Below, piece after piece: positions 1-13,452 of a stretch of DNA of 64,000 bases. The notes beneath the pieces were generated by a model. It worked only from the letters and a program-made list of their open reading frames with translations, made no database searches and was not told the DNA's origin. Position 1 is the stretch's first letter; each line of letters begins with the position of its first letter. A program made the position numbers and the translations under genes. The stretch comes from Thalassia testudinum. Lineage: Eukaryota > Streptophyta > Magnoliopsida > Alismatales > Hydrocharitaceae. The stretch is taken from the NCBI GenBank assembly GCA_037157565.1, contig JAZHRO010000055.1, positions 39,029,001-39,093,000 on the forward strand. Direction: 5' to 3'.

Positions 1-235
1 GACCCACTTTTTGGACTTTTGAGCTTATTTGACCTTCATTTAACCCTTGTGTGATCCCGTGGTTAATCTGTATTTGTGATGTGCTATTAAAATTATAGGA
101 TTAACCTTGATTTCCCATTCTTCTCTCAAATTAGAATAATACGGAGTTACGACCCTCAGATGATTAGGTAGGATCTTTTAACAATCAAACCTGACTAAAT
201 GTGGCTAGTTAGGGCTCATGATGGTGTTTCCATTA
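1..235 (-). mobile_element. Athila-type LTR fragment, U3 start, cut by the window edge
   Basis: Read on the minus strand, the segment starts near 235 with an LTR tip (TAATGGAAACACCATCA) close to the tip of the solo LTR at 7,339 (TGATGGGAACACCATCA), followed by a similar region containing GAGCC and AACTAGC. The LTR would continue leftwards out of the window. At 235 it meets LINE coding sequence directly, so it was probably inserted into that LINE. The terminal TG reads TA here, consistent with decay. Whether it is a solo LTR or one end of a full element cannot be told from this side only. Confidence 0.7.
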
Positions 236-1850
236 GAGGCGGCAAGGCACCAACCCCCCTTCGCCATTGCCCTGGTGATATCAAAAAAATACTTATTTGC
301 CATAGTGCATATGTCTTGGGGCGTGGTGGCCACTTCATTCCCATGACATAGAAAGGTGATATGGTTGAATCTTCTCAAAATTGAAGTTGTATGAAAGAGC
401 TTGGTATTTGACTCCCCTCCTTCAACCACAACTGGTGAGACTTCTTTCTCCAATCGATCTCACATAGTAGATCTTCTTTGGCAATGTCACGTTGAAGCTC
501 CTTTCTTTGTTGAAGTTCCACCTCTAATAACCCACACTATCCTCCTTGTCATCCAACATTTTTATCTCGCTTAGCACCTTTTCTCTCCTCAGAGCCTTCA
601 TGCATGCTAGATTCCTCTTGTATTGAAATAACATATATCTCAGCTTCTTCAATTTTGTAGCAAGGCATTGAGTGGACGAACCCACCTCCTTCTGGGCCTC
701 CCACCAGGATGATACCATCTGTCAATGTCGTCTTCCTTAAGCCACGATTTCTAAAACTTAAAGTAATTAAATTTGGGTCCTCACATGTTCGCCACTCTCC
801 CAAAGGATAGGGGTGTGATCAGAAAAAGGATGTTTCATTGCACCTACCACAGCCAACTGATAGGAGCTCACCAATTACACATTCCCGAGAAACCTGTCAA
901 TTTTCGAAACCAATCCACTACCATTCCTCCATGTATATACTACTCCAGACACCGGAAGATCAACCAGTTCCAATTCAGAAACCATCGATTGGAACCCAAA
1001 GGTGGACGGGTTTGTGCAGCCATTCGACCTATCATCAGAGGACAAGGTTGCATTGAAGTCGCCACCTAAGAGCCATGCACCACCTTGCATGAATTTTGAA
1101 ATATGCTTGAATTCATCCCACATAGCCAGCCTCTCATTCTGCACACAGCCCATAAACACAGGTGATGAAGATATAGGATCTATTCGATTGCCCGCAGAAC
1201 CTCCCAATACAAAACTTGCCCATGAGTACGTCTTCTAACTGAAGCGTGCATTTTCTCCACCACAAGCATAAACCCCTCACCCTGCATATGTCTTTGATCT
1301 CTTTCACATCTGCCTAACCCTCTAATAATAGCAACTGCCACATAGAATTATCTTCTATGTGCATCTTTTGAAGAAGAGCACAATCGACCTTCCACTCCAT
1401 TAAATATCTCCCCAGCATTCCATGCCTGTCCCTATCCCTGAGCCCCTGTACGTTCCACGAGAGAACCTTCAACATAACGCAAGTTGCTTGTTCCCATTAT
1501 CTGACGAAGTATGAGTAACCATCAGAACCTTCGCAACATCTTCAATCTCCACCTTTTGCATCTTGACTGGCCCTTTACTTCTCAAGTTGTATCTTCCACG
1601 GCTCCTAGCCCCCTTCTTAGTTCCTAGCATCGAGGTATTTGAGGTTAAACCAACGAGTAACCACTAGCGGCATCGAACACAAAACCTTCACCTTGGTGTG
1701 CAAGTTCCACACACACCACCCGCTTCCCACGGTTCCCTCTTGGACAGCCATTGCACCTGACTCGACCTCCCCCCCTTCACCTCCATGCACCACAACTCCA
1801 AACCCTCCCCCATCGAGGTATTTGCATCTTTTCTTGTTATAATTATTTTT
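236..1850 (-). pseudogene. L1-type LINE fragment (ORF1 tail and ORF2 endonuclease)
   Basis: Minus-strand remnant of a plant L1 retroposon. ORF2 begins at an ATG at 1,475-1,473 with the apurinic endonuclease start MLKVLSWNVQG. Further downstream come GGDFNATL (about 1,070) and TWRNGSGLVSKIDRFLGN (about 900), both typical of this endonuclease fold. The link region toward the RT (ESNTKLFHTTSILRR, about 400) follows, and then the element stops at the LTR at 235, so the reverse transcriptase is missing. Upstream, 1,480-1,830 keeps the basic end of ORF1 (GRYNLRSKGPVKMQK). Frames change at least three times. It is the same lineage as the LINE at 39.5-44.5 kb, whose ORF2 starts MMQVLSWNVRG. The 5' limit is approximate. 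Confidence 0.85.
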
Positions 1851-1857
1851 TTTTTTG

Positions 1858-4800
1858 TAATATTCCTTTTATAAGATTTAGTGTTGAAGCATGTGAACCA
1901 CAGGTACCTTAAACCTCCTTATTTTACAACTTCTTGGTCTTGTCATATAGAATCTACATGGACTACTTATATGTCGAGTTGTATTCAATCCTTACATTCT
2001 CACAATTGAGAACATACTTGGCCCCTTCACGTACTTCCACAGGTTGGAGATGTGAACTATGTTGTGTATACGTACTATCTATGGTGCTAGAGAAAGTCTA
2101 TAAGTAATGGGTCCAAGCCACTCCAAGGTCCCACAACTTAGCACCAACTTGCCCTCCATCTTAAGCCTCTGTACACTCTCCATTGATCATATACTAAGGA
2201 AGACAAAACCATTGATAATGAATTGCATATCTCTTTCATTATGATTTGCATAGCTCTTGTATCAGCTTTATGCTATGAGAAATCTCTTGTAGATTTGTTT
2301 GACTATGTTTTTGCACTTACATATCTATCTTTGGCCTACATCCAATTTTACTTCAACCTCTTCCTACCATAAAGGAAGTATACATTTTTGCCCATATAGA
2401 GTCTTGTATGATGATAGAGCAATAGTTATTACAAGTAAACTTGAGCAAAGATAGGTGATTCTCCTAGGTGTCTTTTCACTTTAAAGCATAATTTTCTCAA
2501 TAACCTTTATCATTACACATTTCATTTAAAAAATTAAGTTAAGAAATTCTCAAACTAACGTAGAAGGAGGTCTCCTGATGTTAAACATGTAATTAAAATG
2601 ATAAGATAACTTTGATCAAAAAATTAAAATGATAAGATACCATTCATAGGATTTTCAAAAATATTTTTGTGGTAGAATTTTTTGGGTGCAAAATTTTAAT
2701 GTGACATAAATTGAAAACATGATGGTAGATTACATACTTTAAATATATTGGCTCTGAGATGCAACCTAAAATGATACAAAACTATTAGAAGTTTTATGTA
2801 AGATATTGAACATGCAAATCTAAGTGAATATTGAAAATCATATCAATAGGCCAACTACAGAAATCTTTAAAAATCTTTCAAGTAGCCAAAACAAATTCAC
2901 GAATTCCTTTCAAATCAATAATTGCATAAATTTTGGAAATTTTTCTACACATTGTTTATACGTGAAATTATGATAATGAAGATTAAGTGTGACATGATTT
3001 AATGCATAAAAACTATCAAACTTATTTGGTAAGTTCAAATACATGGTTAATTAAACTAAACGAATGATGAAACTATAACCTATATGCACGTGAACCTATT
3101 TAAATGCAACCTAAATTGGTATCTAAAGACTAAAACTAAGATATGCCATGCTTTATCATGGTTGAATGTTTTGAAAATTGAATCCCAAAATCATATAGTG
3201 CAGAATATTCCTCTATTATTAAAAATCCAGGTGCAATACTTTAATGCATGTTTTAGAAGATCCAGAGGTGAATTCAATGTTAAAACAATGCTTTCCAAAC
3301 AAAATCCAAACATCTAAAGAAAACCTTAAGTAAAATGCATTATTCACATATTACAACAATTAAACCAAAGCACAGAATTATATAAAGATCATGTGCATAC
3401 TTAATTATCACTAGATGTAGTATAAAATTTTATAGAAATGAAACATATATCATTGTGGGAAAATGTCTATTTACACTGATATCGAATATATGTCATTGTA
3501 GGCCAGTTATTTTAAAGCTTTTCGATGTTTAATACTACAACTGTGGGCACCTTAGGAGAAAAGAAAAACATTCAAGGCAAATGTGTCTTCTTTCACATTT
3601 GGCCCTTTCGAGATTAGTTCAGCCTTAACCATTAGCCTATAGATCCTTCCAATTTTCTTCCAATCTCGACCTTAGCATCGACATTCCTCCTGCTCAAGAA
3701 CTCCTAAGGCGATGCCATTTAAATGACCACTTGTCATCATCATCCCCCCATCCCAACTCCCTTTGATGTCTCAACTCAACTCAAGTCAAATAAATCTATC
3801 TCCTTCTCACACTTGTCTTGATCAACTAATTTAGATCAATCTCTTGGTTGCATTTGCACTTAAATCTGGTTTCGATCGCATCATTATGCAATTGAAATTT
3901 GATGTTCTCTTTTAGAATTTCCCATATCTATGCTCAAATCAATCTTTCTCATTGTTCCATTGATTAGATCTCTATTACTCGATGTATCTCTTACTTGATT
4001 TCCCTCTATTGATCTCTCTCATTATTCGTTCTATGAGATCCATGCTTCATTAGATCTCTCACACTCAATCTCATTCGATCCATCTTTCTATGGATGTCTC
4101 TCACTTGTTCCTTTGGTCAAATATGCATTTGGTTAGGTTTGTGTTTGGAATCTCTTCATCATATTGAAGCCATGACTTTATATTTGAAATCTCTTCGATC
4201 CTATACTCAAATTTGGTTCTTAAGGTTTTAGATCACATTGTTAGATAGTAATATACTTGTCGCAAATCTAGTCTCATTGTACTAGGATCGCACATTTAGT
4301 TGTATACTTAATCTCAAATCTAGTCTCATTGTTTTTTAGACCTCATATTTAATTTCACCAAGCTCTTTTAATTGCCTTACCATTAGATTAAGACTTCTAG
4401 CTTAATAGCCATGTCCTGCCATAAATGTGGCACTATTTTCTTAAGAGATCATGTTTCTAGTAATAAAAAGATGAAGGAGGAAGGGTTTAAAATGGATGGA
4501 AATATTAGTGCATGCTTTTGGAAGTTATTATAATTGAGATTTCTTATGTATGGCATAGTGATTTGTAACTCTTCCAAATTTTGCTAATATTCTAAAGAAG
4601 CTAAGACAAATGGCCCTATAAGACTTCAATTTGACCACCACTTTTGTTACATGCCTTTTATTTGTCGTTGTTTTTGTTCTTCTCAAGGTTTTTTTGACAT
4701 TTAGATTTTTGTCATTGTGACCCCACTAAACTCATTTTGCAAGGCATGCTTGACTGGGAGTAGGTTGTTAAGGATTTGCCTCCATTTGAAGGTTTGCTAA

Positions 4801-7338
4801 GCAAATTAGAAAGATAGGAGAGAAGATTCTAGAGAAAAGCCACATAAGACATAAGATGAAAGAAATAGGAGTTGAATATTTAGTCGAATCTCATCCCAAA
4901 CTAGTAAAAATTGCTTCATACTCCATATTTTCTTATGATAGAGTATGCCTTTAGTAGTAGTTACCTTCCTAAAATAGTTTGGTAAATCCATGTGATGAAT
5001 CTTTAGGTCATTCATTAATTGTTGGTTCTTGCCTATTTTTTCCTTATGCTATTATGTTGAACCATGCAAAAGGTAGAGATGTAATTGATACTATAGTGGT
5101 AGAAGTTGTTTCTATTATCATCTTAGGAGTAGCATTTATGTGTTTATAGCTTTCATCTCATTTATCAAGAGTTGTAGCTGTGAATGCACTGATTAAGAAG
5201 ATGAAGGTGTAAGTCATTATTCCTACTGCCCTTTTGCATGTAATGACTTGTATTAGAATAAACAAAGATGTATCTCAATTTACTAGGCCTAAATATCTAA
5301 GTACGTATGTTTAAACCAACCAATGTGGAATTTGGGCGATCTAAGAGTTGAGATGACCACAAATTTGACCAAACGCTAGTATTAAGTAGTTGTAAAAATT
5401 TTTTAAGAAATGTAGAAAAGTTGGAAATTTTTGTTTGGTAAAAAATTACATGCAATTCCAACTTGAAGGATGAAAAAGATAATCAAAGGTAGGCAACTAA
5501 AAAGTGCAACAAATGATGTGAATGGTTGAAGTGGTTGAGTTGTAGCAAGAGGAGCATTTAAGAAACTTGCAAAACATGGAGTTATTTGAAATGTAAGATT
5601 TTGCAATTGAAGGTGATGAAGCCATCGCATCTAGAAGAAAGAAACTAAATGTGCAAAATTTGATAAAGAGAATAAATGAAGTTTTATGGAGTTTAGATGT
5701 AGAATAAGATCATTTTATGGGGAAGATGCAATTTTCAAAGGTGGACAAGTTTTTTACACAATTTTTGGGGCCTTGCCTTTAAAATACAAATTGTTCCATT
5801 ATAGATTTCTCTAATGGCGATTGATATGGTATCAATGGGAATGAAGATGGTGACATAGGGAATGATCCTCATGGTTAAACTAATTAAAATGGAGATAGAA
5901 TTAATCATGAGCACTTTAGATGACCTTTTAGAAGATAAAGCTTGTTTTGAGACAAGAATAAAAGTAGGAGGGAAGGCTTATAAATCTAAAAGTTACGCTT
6001 TTAATGAGGGGAGAAAGCATTGAAGATGCACTAATTTTTAGAATGTGGGCTTTGGTGCTAAAAGATTGAAGAGAAAATATCCATACATACCTAACAGTTG
6101 AGTCCAAGATTTTTCTAAAGATTGAATTTTGTAGATTCTTTGATATTTTTCCATCTTTGAAAAGATTACTAGTTGTTTAGTGCTTTCTATCAATTGGAGA
6201 TTACAAATCTTTTGAGAAAAAAGGTGAGTTTTGGTAAGATGATAACCAATGAAAAACTCTATTGAAGAATTTAAATCTCAAATTCATAGAATTTGAAGAT
6301 GCAAAGTATTCAATTTGCAAGAATTTCAAATTTTTTCAAAGGTGGAAGGGATGCTACTCTTTACATAAAGAAAATGAGATGGTGAGGGATTTTCATACTT
6401 GATCTTGACAAGAATTGGAAGAACTAAACTAAATTTGGATTAGTTTATGGATGGAGGCATGACTTGGGAATCGAAAGTGTAAGATGAAGACTTCTCAAGA
6501 AAAAAATTGTAAACTGAAGTTAATTTTAATAAGGTTGATTAACTAAGAGGTGCACAAAACCTTTTGATGTGTCCACTAAAGTTAAGCTTCTCTATTTTGG
6601 CTTCTTTATTTTATCTATCCCTATGTTGGTGTTACTACTTTTTTTATTTCTATTAAGAAGATTAGATGTCGCATCTTCTATTTGAAGCATTTATTAAGTT
6701 AGGAGTAGTGAGAATGTCTATGAAGCCCTATGATTCTATCATCTAAACTTTTTGAAATTTTTAATTGGGATCTAGCTCTAAGGAGTTTGGAGTTGATTTC
6801 ATTTAGGGCATCAATGAGGAGAGTGATTATTTACCTCAAAGCTGAAGATGGGATAAATAATTTGAAGTTAATTTGTCAGAGTAAAGGATGATTTGATAGA
6901 CATGAAAGAAATGAAGGGCACAAAGACTCTCTAGCTGTTTCAATTTCATTTTTATCTTAAAAGTTAGAGAACTTCCTTTTCCTTTACTTACCTAAATCTC
7001 ATGTGAAGACACATTTGAGATTATTACTAAAGTAATTTTTGAGAAAAACTTCTTTCCTTTTCATAGTACTATTTTTTCTGACAAAGTTCAAACATTATTT
7101 TGCCCATGGATTGCTATACTTAAATGTTTGTCATTTTCTCACTCACATTACGGGAGCTTTGATCATGTCATCATCATAGGTGTAATTTAATTTGAACCTA
7201 ACCCAGCTATATAGTGAGGATGAGTATGGGTTGATTCAATAAGGAGGAAATTATAAATATACTAAGGATTTTTAGACTAATTCCTATTGATGAGTGTTCC
7301 TAAAAATGCATACTACTATGAAACAAACACAAGATAAT
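1858..7338. other. A+T-rich stretch with no recognisable gene
   Basis: About 5.5 kb in which I find no ORF with a recognisable domain; the longest ORFs are below 80 codons. 3,780-4,110 is enriched for GATCTCTCTC-like words. The rest is A+T-rich with frequent stops in all frames. 7,240-7,338 ends in ATAAT, the left target-site duplication of the solo LTR at 7,339. It may be very old transposon sequence, but nothing in it allows a family to be named. Confidence 0.5.
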
Positions 7339-8188
7339 TGATGGGAACACCATCATGAGCCATAACTAGCTCAATTTGATCTGATTAAGTCATTAAATGC
7401 TTCTACATAACCGCCAGAGGACTGTAATTCATTGCATAATCATTCTGAGGGAAAGACAAGAAACCAGGGTTAAAACTATAATTTTACCATCATATCATGA
7501 ATGCAGTACAATCACGTGTTTCCCAGGGGGTAATTAAAGGTCAAATGGTTTTAAAAGGCTAACAAGTGGGTTAAGACAGACAGAAAAGGGTTTTCACGTG
7601 TTTTGAGAATTAAATGACTTCTGAAATCCTAAAAATAGACCTGCTTAATTAACTGAGGTTCTGGTCAGGATAAAATTCACCTAAGCTCTCTAAAATTCAT
7701 AGAAAAATATTCTCTAGGGTTTGAAACCTTTAATTTGACCATCAGAACTCGTCTTGACCCAAAATAGAGTCTCAAACAGACATTTGCCCTAATTTGGGTT
7801 TTTGCATAAATTATCTAGTGAAACGTGGTCAAAACCAAAATCCAACTTCACCATTAGATTTGCTAGGTCCAAATTAGGTTTATGCCAAAATTTGGACCCA
7901 ATCTAAGATTGTCTTGACCTAATTTGCAACTTGGTCCTGTCTGATCACACATATGCCCTTAACTTTCAAAATTCTTACAAAAAGGCCCCTAACTTTGTCA
8001 TTATTCTTGCAAATAGGTCCCTGTTGCCATTAAAGCCAATTTGAGCTTCACCGTTGAGATCGAGCAAAAATTTCTCTCTCAATTCTCAATCATTCAGTCC
8101 CAAAATAAATACTCAGATTCTTGTCGAAGTTGCCTTCCATTTGAGCCACATCTTGGGCTCTAAGACTTACCCAAAGTGCCATGTGAAT

Positions 8189-8290
8189 CAATTGAAAATT
8201 GGTTTCCAACTTCGACGACCTCCTAAGCTTGGGAAGCATCAATTGAAAATTGGTTTCCAACTCCGACGACCTTCTAAGCTTGGGAAGCTT
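8189..8290 (+). repeat. 51-bp tandem duplication inside the solo LTR
   Basis: Two copies of a 51-bp unit beginning CAATTGAAAATTGG start at 8,189 and 8,240 and differ at about three positions. They lie just upstream of the TATA box, in U3. The first bases of each unit are themselves a palindrome-like CAATTGAAAATTG. Confidence 0.9.
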
Positions 8291-8322
8291 GCTTCCTAAG
8301 CTCTAATCACCCTCTAACAGCC

Positions 8323-8329
8323 TATATAA
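8323..8329 (+). promoter_or_regulatory. TATA box of the solo Athila LTR
   Basis: TATATAA within CCTATATAAGACTC, about 985 bp from the LTR start. Its orientation agrees with the LTR polarity. A C+T-rich leader follows. Confidence 0.75.
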
Positions 8330-10077
8330 GACTCTCCAGGGCAAATCGTTTGGCCCACGCTCAAATTCGGCATGGAACACCTCAAATTCCTCTCCTTTCT
8401 CCCAGCCGAAGTGCTCCTCGACGTCCGACGACCTCCTCGATCTCTATTCCTCATCCGTTCGCAATATCGGTGACTGAGCTATCTTACTCATCTTTTTCCG
8501 TGTTGAGCCATACCCGCCAATGCCCCTTTCACCATCTTCCCCATCATTTCCTACCCACCGAAGCTCCTTCCTTCTCCGGTGCCGGCTATAGTGTAACCGG
8601 CGCCATCTCTGCCTCTCTTTGTTTGATACGTGGTTCATTCAACTCCTTAGCTTCTCTACTTCAGTCAGTACCTCCGACACTCCGCTTCGACCCCCACACA
8701 GCCATTCGTGATTCCATCTTCCATTTCATCGGCATACCTTCGGCGAGCTCCAGCGGCCACTACAAACCACCTACGCTGCCACTTCCATGCTTCACACCTC
8801 TGCCTTATCATGACGATCAAAAGCCCTCACTCACTGAGTGCTATTGATCCCTCTACTGTGCCACCGAACACACACGCATTCACTTGCACTCACGGCCTTC
8901 GCCCGAAGGTTCCTGACCACTCCACTGCACCTAAACACCTGCACTGCACTCGTCGTCACCCAGCGAAGCTTTTGAAATCCTCTGACGCAATCGTGAGGCC
9001 CTTTTTGTGATTTTCAGGTGCCGGCCCCCATCGCCATTAACGGACCTCCTTCAAAGCAAGCTTCAAGGCTCATTCCTCGCCTGTAGCTCTAGGTCTTGAC
9101 TCCAGGCACAGCAGAATCTCTCCAGGGAAGCCTCCAAGTCCTCAATTGAGGATCTCCACAGCTGCAGCTCACCAATTTGATGGATCTCCTCAGCAGCAGT
9201 TGTACGCGAGAACGAAGTAGGACATAGTCCCACATCGAAAGTTTTACGAGCGGCTGCAGTGACTTAAATTGATTTTGTAATACGGGCTTATCGCCTCATA
9301 CACAGGGGTGAGGTCCCCATTACCCACGCCTCACTTGACTTGCTCACGCCTCACTCCTCACTCACCACCCACTGTCGGTGAGCCTGGACTCATGTACGCG
9401 CTTGATTCGAAAACCCGTTTACCTGATTACTGTGGAAGGCTCTGGGAGAGCGGATCCCAGAGAGAGAAAGAGAGAGAAAGCAGGGGATAGGGGGTTTTGC
9501 TCTCTTAAGAGTTGGCTGACACTTAGTCAAATTTGAGGATCCTTCCCGCTCTACGTGAAGAAGAAGAGGAGAGTAGTTGAAGAAGAGTCTGTGAAGAAGA
9601 AGAAGGAAAGTAGTTGAACGAGTAAAAGACAGAGCCGAAGAAGAGGAAGCCAAGGAAGAAGAAGACACAAAACTGAAGAAGAAGAGTCTGAAATCAGAGA
9701 AAGAAGAAGCAGACACTGTAGAATCAGACGTTTTAGACGTCTAATCCTACCAATAGACGTTTGATTTGAGTTGATTTTTACATAGCTATTAAGTTCCATT
9801 TGATATTATTGTAGGGAGTAATTGGTGATTCAAATTATCATTTTACTCCATTCTTTTTGTAGTTTGACACTTGATATTATTGCCACATTATTCTGGATCA
9901 ATTTCTAATCATAATTTCTTATCTTTGTTGTTTAAAAGTGCAATCTTGAGAATTGAACTCCTACTTGCTCCCAGCGAATGACCTCGGACTTTTCGAGTAT
10001 AAATTTTATCTATTTTTCGTGAGATTTCGACTATACTGCAACTATTTAAAACCTGATTTCAAGCGACTAACAATAAT

Positions 10078-10881
10078 CATGAATAATGCAAAACAGAGAA
10101 TGTAGATTACGAATTTGAATAAGCAAAATCTTAAGAAATATCCCAATTGATTTTAAAAAAACCCTAAAAATTACCCTAAACTCCTAACAACCTAAGCTAG
10201 CAATAGATTAAAAATCATCGCCTCTCCTAATAGATCAATAATAGAAATCTACGAAGGTGCCAATGAAAAATTGATTTCAGAACTAATACCTATGCCTTCT
10301 ACGAATTTTAGTAAATTTTCTGTTAGAAATTTTGCAACAAAATTTGATGAAAGTAACTAACTAAATGTAGATAACAAACAATGCAAACACTATTGAATTG
10401 AAACAAACTTGAATCAACAAAATTGTTACCAAACAAAATGTCGTTAGTCTATCTTCATGATCAAATGACTAAATTACATATAATGAGACTACGACAAGAA
10501 TGAGAGAATATAAATGTATCGCTAAGGAAATCCGTCACTGATCTAGACTCCCATGAACAGCGACATTGTCGTCGTCTATCACTCGAAGAAAATGAAGCGT
10601 GTGTTCACGCCATCAACCAAGAATTCCTTCCTTGTCATTGATGATGATGGTGTGGCAAGGACGATGCCTTAGACGCCATATAGTTGTGGAAAAAAAGAGG
10701 ATTAAGGGGAACAAATGGCTACAGAGGGGAGGAGGGTGGCTATGTTGGGGGGAAGAAGAGTCCTCTCAATGAAGGACTAGACCCCTTTTTATAGAGGCAT
10801 AGAACCCTCAAAAGAGTCCTAAAAATATTCAACGTATGTGTAAAAGCGATAAGGGGTTGTTTTACAAGAAAAACAACTCCT
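10078..10881 (-). mobile_element. Probable LTR fragment between two solo LTRs
   Basis: This segment lies between the right TSD of the Athila solo LTR and the left TSD of the S solo LTR. It carries a minus-strand TATA-like box (complement of TTTTATA at 10,787-10,793) and U5-like A-rich sequence to its left, resembling the family T LTRs. It has no coding capacity. Its outer parts would be 7,240-7,338 on the left and the first bases after 15,319 on the right. Family assignment is tentative. Confidence 0.4.
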
Positions 10882-11468
10882 ATTCTTGAAATTGCACTAG
10901 AGGGGGAGTGAATAGTGCGGGAAATAAAATATGCGAAAATAAAATCAATTACACAATCATTCATCACAAGACATAAGGATATTTTGGTGGAAACCCAACT
11001 TGGGTAAAAACCACCACCTAAGCCTCTGGACTTAGGATTTCCTGATTGACTGAGTTTACCAAATCCACTAACCAAACTACTTGAACAAGGGTAGTTCAAC
11101 CTCAATACAACTACGCTACTTTGACCCGAGGGTAACATATCTCAAATCCCTCTTCTTCATTAAGAATATTTTGTCTCATGAAGGAGATGGAAATTCACCA
11201 TGTGAATACCCAACTAAAGAAAAATGAAAATATGATAAAACCTATAGAGCCATAAAGTATATGTTAAACTATGCTACTATAGGTAAGGTGACTTCTCTTA
11301 TGATGGACCTGAGTATGCGTGATTGCGTAGGGATTCAGTGCTCTCAGATGTGAAGTCTAGAGCTTGGAGAGCAATTGATAGAATTTTCTCTTCTTGATTT
11401 TTCACAAAATGTGTGTAATGGTGGAAAGAATTATCTCAAGGTGTATCTAAGATAAGGGGAGGTCCTCT

Positions 11469-11475
11469 ATTTATA
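11469..11475 (-). promoter_or_regulatory. TATA box of the S solo LTR
   Basis: Complement reads TATAAAT in GGCCTCTATAAATAGAGG. The S copy at 47,799 has the equivalent TCTATAAATA at 48,951-48,960, in the same relative position. Confidence 0.7.
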
Positions 11476-13302
11476 GAGGCCTTAGGAACCTTTAAAAAGG
11501 CTTGAGAGAAGGCTCCTACCCATTGGAAACAAATCCAAGGCAAATCAGGTCGAAATTAGGGTTATAATGATTTTGACAGTAGAATCAGATGTCTAATTTT
11601 AGGGTCAGAAGTCTGGTCAGATGTCTAATGACTAGTTTGGACGTATGATCTAAAGGGTCAGAGTTTTTGATTTTTTCGGATGGAAACAAGATCTAGGTTA
11701 GACGTTTGGAAAGCTATTTTAGGATGTCTAGGTAGAAATTTGGATGTCTAATTCTATGCAGGTTCGTTCCTATTTTAGACTAGATCTAAATAGGGTTCTA
11801 GTGTAAAGAGGTCAGATGATATGTTGGACATCTAGACATGGTATTAGACGTCTGAAACTAAATGTGCTATGTGGGAATTGATTTCCTGAGGAGCCAACAG
11901 CTATGAAGGTCTGACAGACCTTGGGTTTGGGTCCTGTAACGACCCGATTCCCGAGTCCCTACGAGACACGAGAACCGGACCGACTTGACTAATCCCAAGA
12001 CCTAGTCGTCCAACGAGGAAATAACCAAAAGAGCAGTAAAATAAACCACATTCAACATGAAATATAACTAGCAGTAACAAAATACAGCAGTAAGAAAAAT
12101 AACTACTACAGCATGTACCACCACAACAGTAGAACAACATTTATAACATAACATGAACTACAAGTAACGAAAAGTGCGGGGAGTAACAAGAACTACTCAC
12201 TACAGTGGAACAAAAAGGGTACAAAAGAATAGTGGTAGGTCTACTGGACCCTACTCGGCCCAACGTCCTCTGCAGCCGCTGACCCTGGCTGCTCAACACC
12301 TGGTCCTGAAAGTAACGAGTGTAACACGTCAGCGAAACGCTAAGTAGAGTGGCAGCTAAAACTAAAGAAGCAGTAAAGTGTACAGTAGCTGTTTTATTTT
12401 CTTTCTTCCTTTATTTACGTCTTTCTATTGTTTCACAGTTTATCTATTTCTCAGATCCTTCACTTGATCTCGAATGTTCCTCGTGGGAACGATCTTGATT
12501 GCAGTCATTTCCGAAGAGTAGAAGTAACACGTGGTGCTCTCCTGGCCGGGAGAGTCCCCCGTGGTGATCCTAATCTCAGTCAACCACCCCAAGGTCACTG
12601 ACAGACGTAACGGTAACTACGGCACGCGCGGTAAACGCACAAGTAGCTACCCCGCACTGGCACGCGGTCAGTCGTTTCCGTTAACGGGTGCGCCCAAAGC
12701 ACAGCACGGAACCAGTATAGGGCAGAGCCCTCTCAGTAACAGGGGTCCAACCCCTCCACAGTAACCAAACAGGGGTCTTGCCCCTCCACAGTCCGCGCAC
12801 CCTCGCCTGACTACCCTGGTTCGCCCAGTGGGCCTAACAAGTCGGTGTAGGTGAGCTAGCAGAACCCCGGGGCCCGTGGGGTAGCTAGTACTCACTCTAC
12901 ACTAGTAGGTCTCCTCGGTACTGTGTACACGAGGGCCAAAAAGTCGGTACAAAGTGGCCAGACCTAACCTCGGGTCCCTGGGGCGGCTGGCTCCGCTCTG
13001 CACTAAGCAGGTAACAGGTGCTTCCCCTGGTACTACGTACCCAAGAGACAACACACTTCCACGACTTTCTTTCTCAGTTCCATTTCATTCTCTTTCCAGG
13101 AGTTCTACTCCTAATTCCCCGTAGGGTTCCAGCTCTTTTAACTCAGCACACTCAGGTTTCACCCTTTTCAGTTTCACGTTCATACAACCCACATTCTCAA
13201 TCATGTTCATTTATTCATAACAGGCAGCTGTTAAAATCAATTTACATGCAGCTATTATTTCCTTTCCATAGTTTCCAAGACTGCAATATCTATATTCATT
13301 TC

Positions 13303-13452
13303 ACTAGTTTTCCAGTCCTAGGATTCATGCCGTACCCTAGGGTCTATCATTCAATCTAGTTTTCCAGCCCTAGGATTCATGCAATACCCTAGGATCTATC
13401 ATTCAATCTGGTTTCTCATTCCTAGGATTCATGCAATGCCCTAGGTTCTATT
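13303..13452 (-). repeat. Three tandem copies of a 53-bp unit in the G LTR
   Basis: Units start at about 13,303, 13,356 and 13,408. Each holds CCTAGGATTCATGC and then CCCTAGG, two near-palindromic blocks about 20 bp apart. Copies differ at a few sites. Confidence 0.88.

Larger units (their letters stand above)
7339..10072 (+). mobile_element. Solo LTR of an Athila-type retrotransposon
   Basis: A complete 2,734-bp LTR beginning TGATGGGAACACCATCA and ending GCGACTAACA. It is flanked by a perfect 5-bp target-site duplication ATAAT (7,334-7,338 and 10,073-10,077). No primer-binding site follows the right end and no polypurine tract precedes the left end, so this is a solo LTR left by recombination between the two LTRs of a former insertion. 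It shares its organisation with the LTR at 52,587-55,450: a TATA box, a leader, a GAAGAAG-rich stretch (9,555-9,700) and a tail with CCTCGGACTTTTCGAG. Plus orientation follows from the PPT-side tip being on the left and from the TATA box. Confidence 0.93.

Noticed and set aside
1858..7338. Degenerate host gene or organelle-derived insertion
   Set aside because: No long frame, no splice-bounded exon pattern and no recognisable plastid or mitochondrial sequence by reading; left as unclassified.
8350..8847. 165-codon ORF in the solo LTR
   Set aside because: Ser/Pro/His-rich, downstream of an LTR TATA box, no domain, and the related LTR at 52,587 lacks a similar frame.
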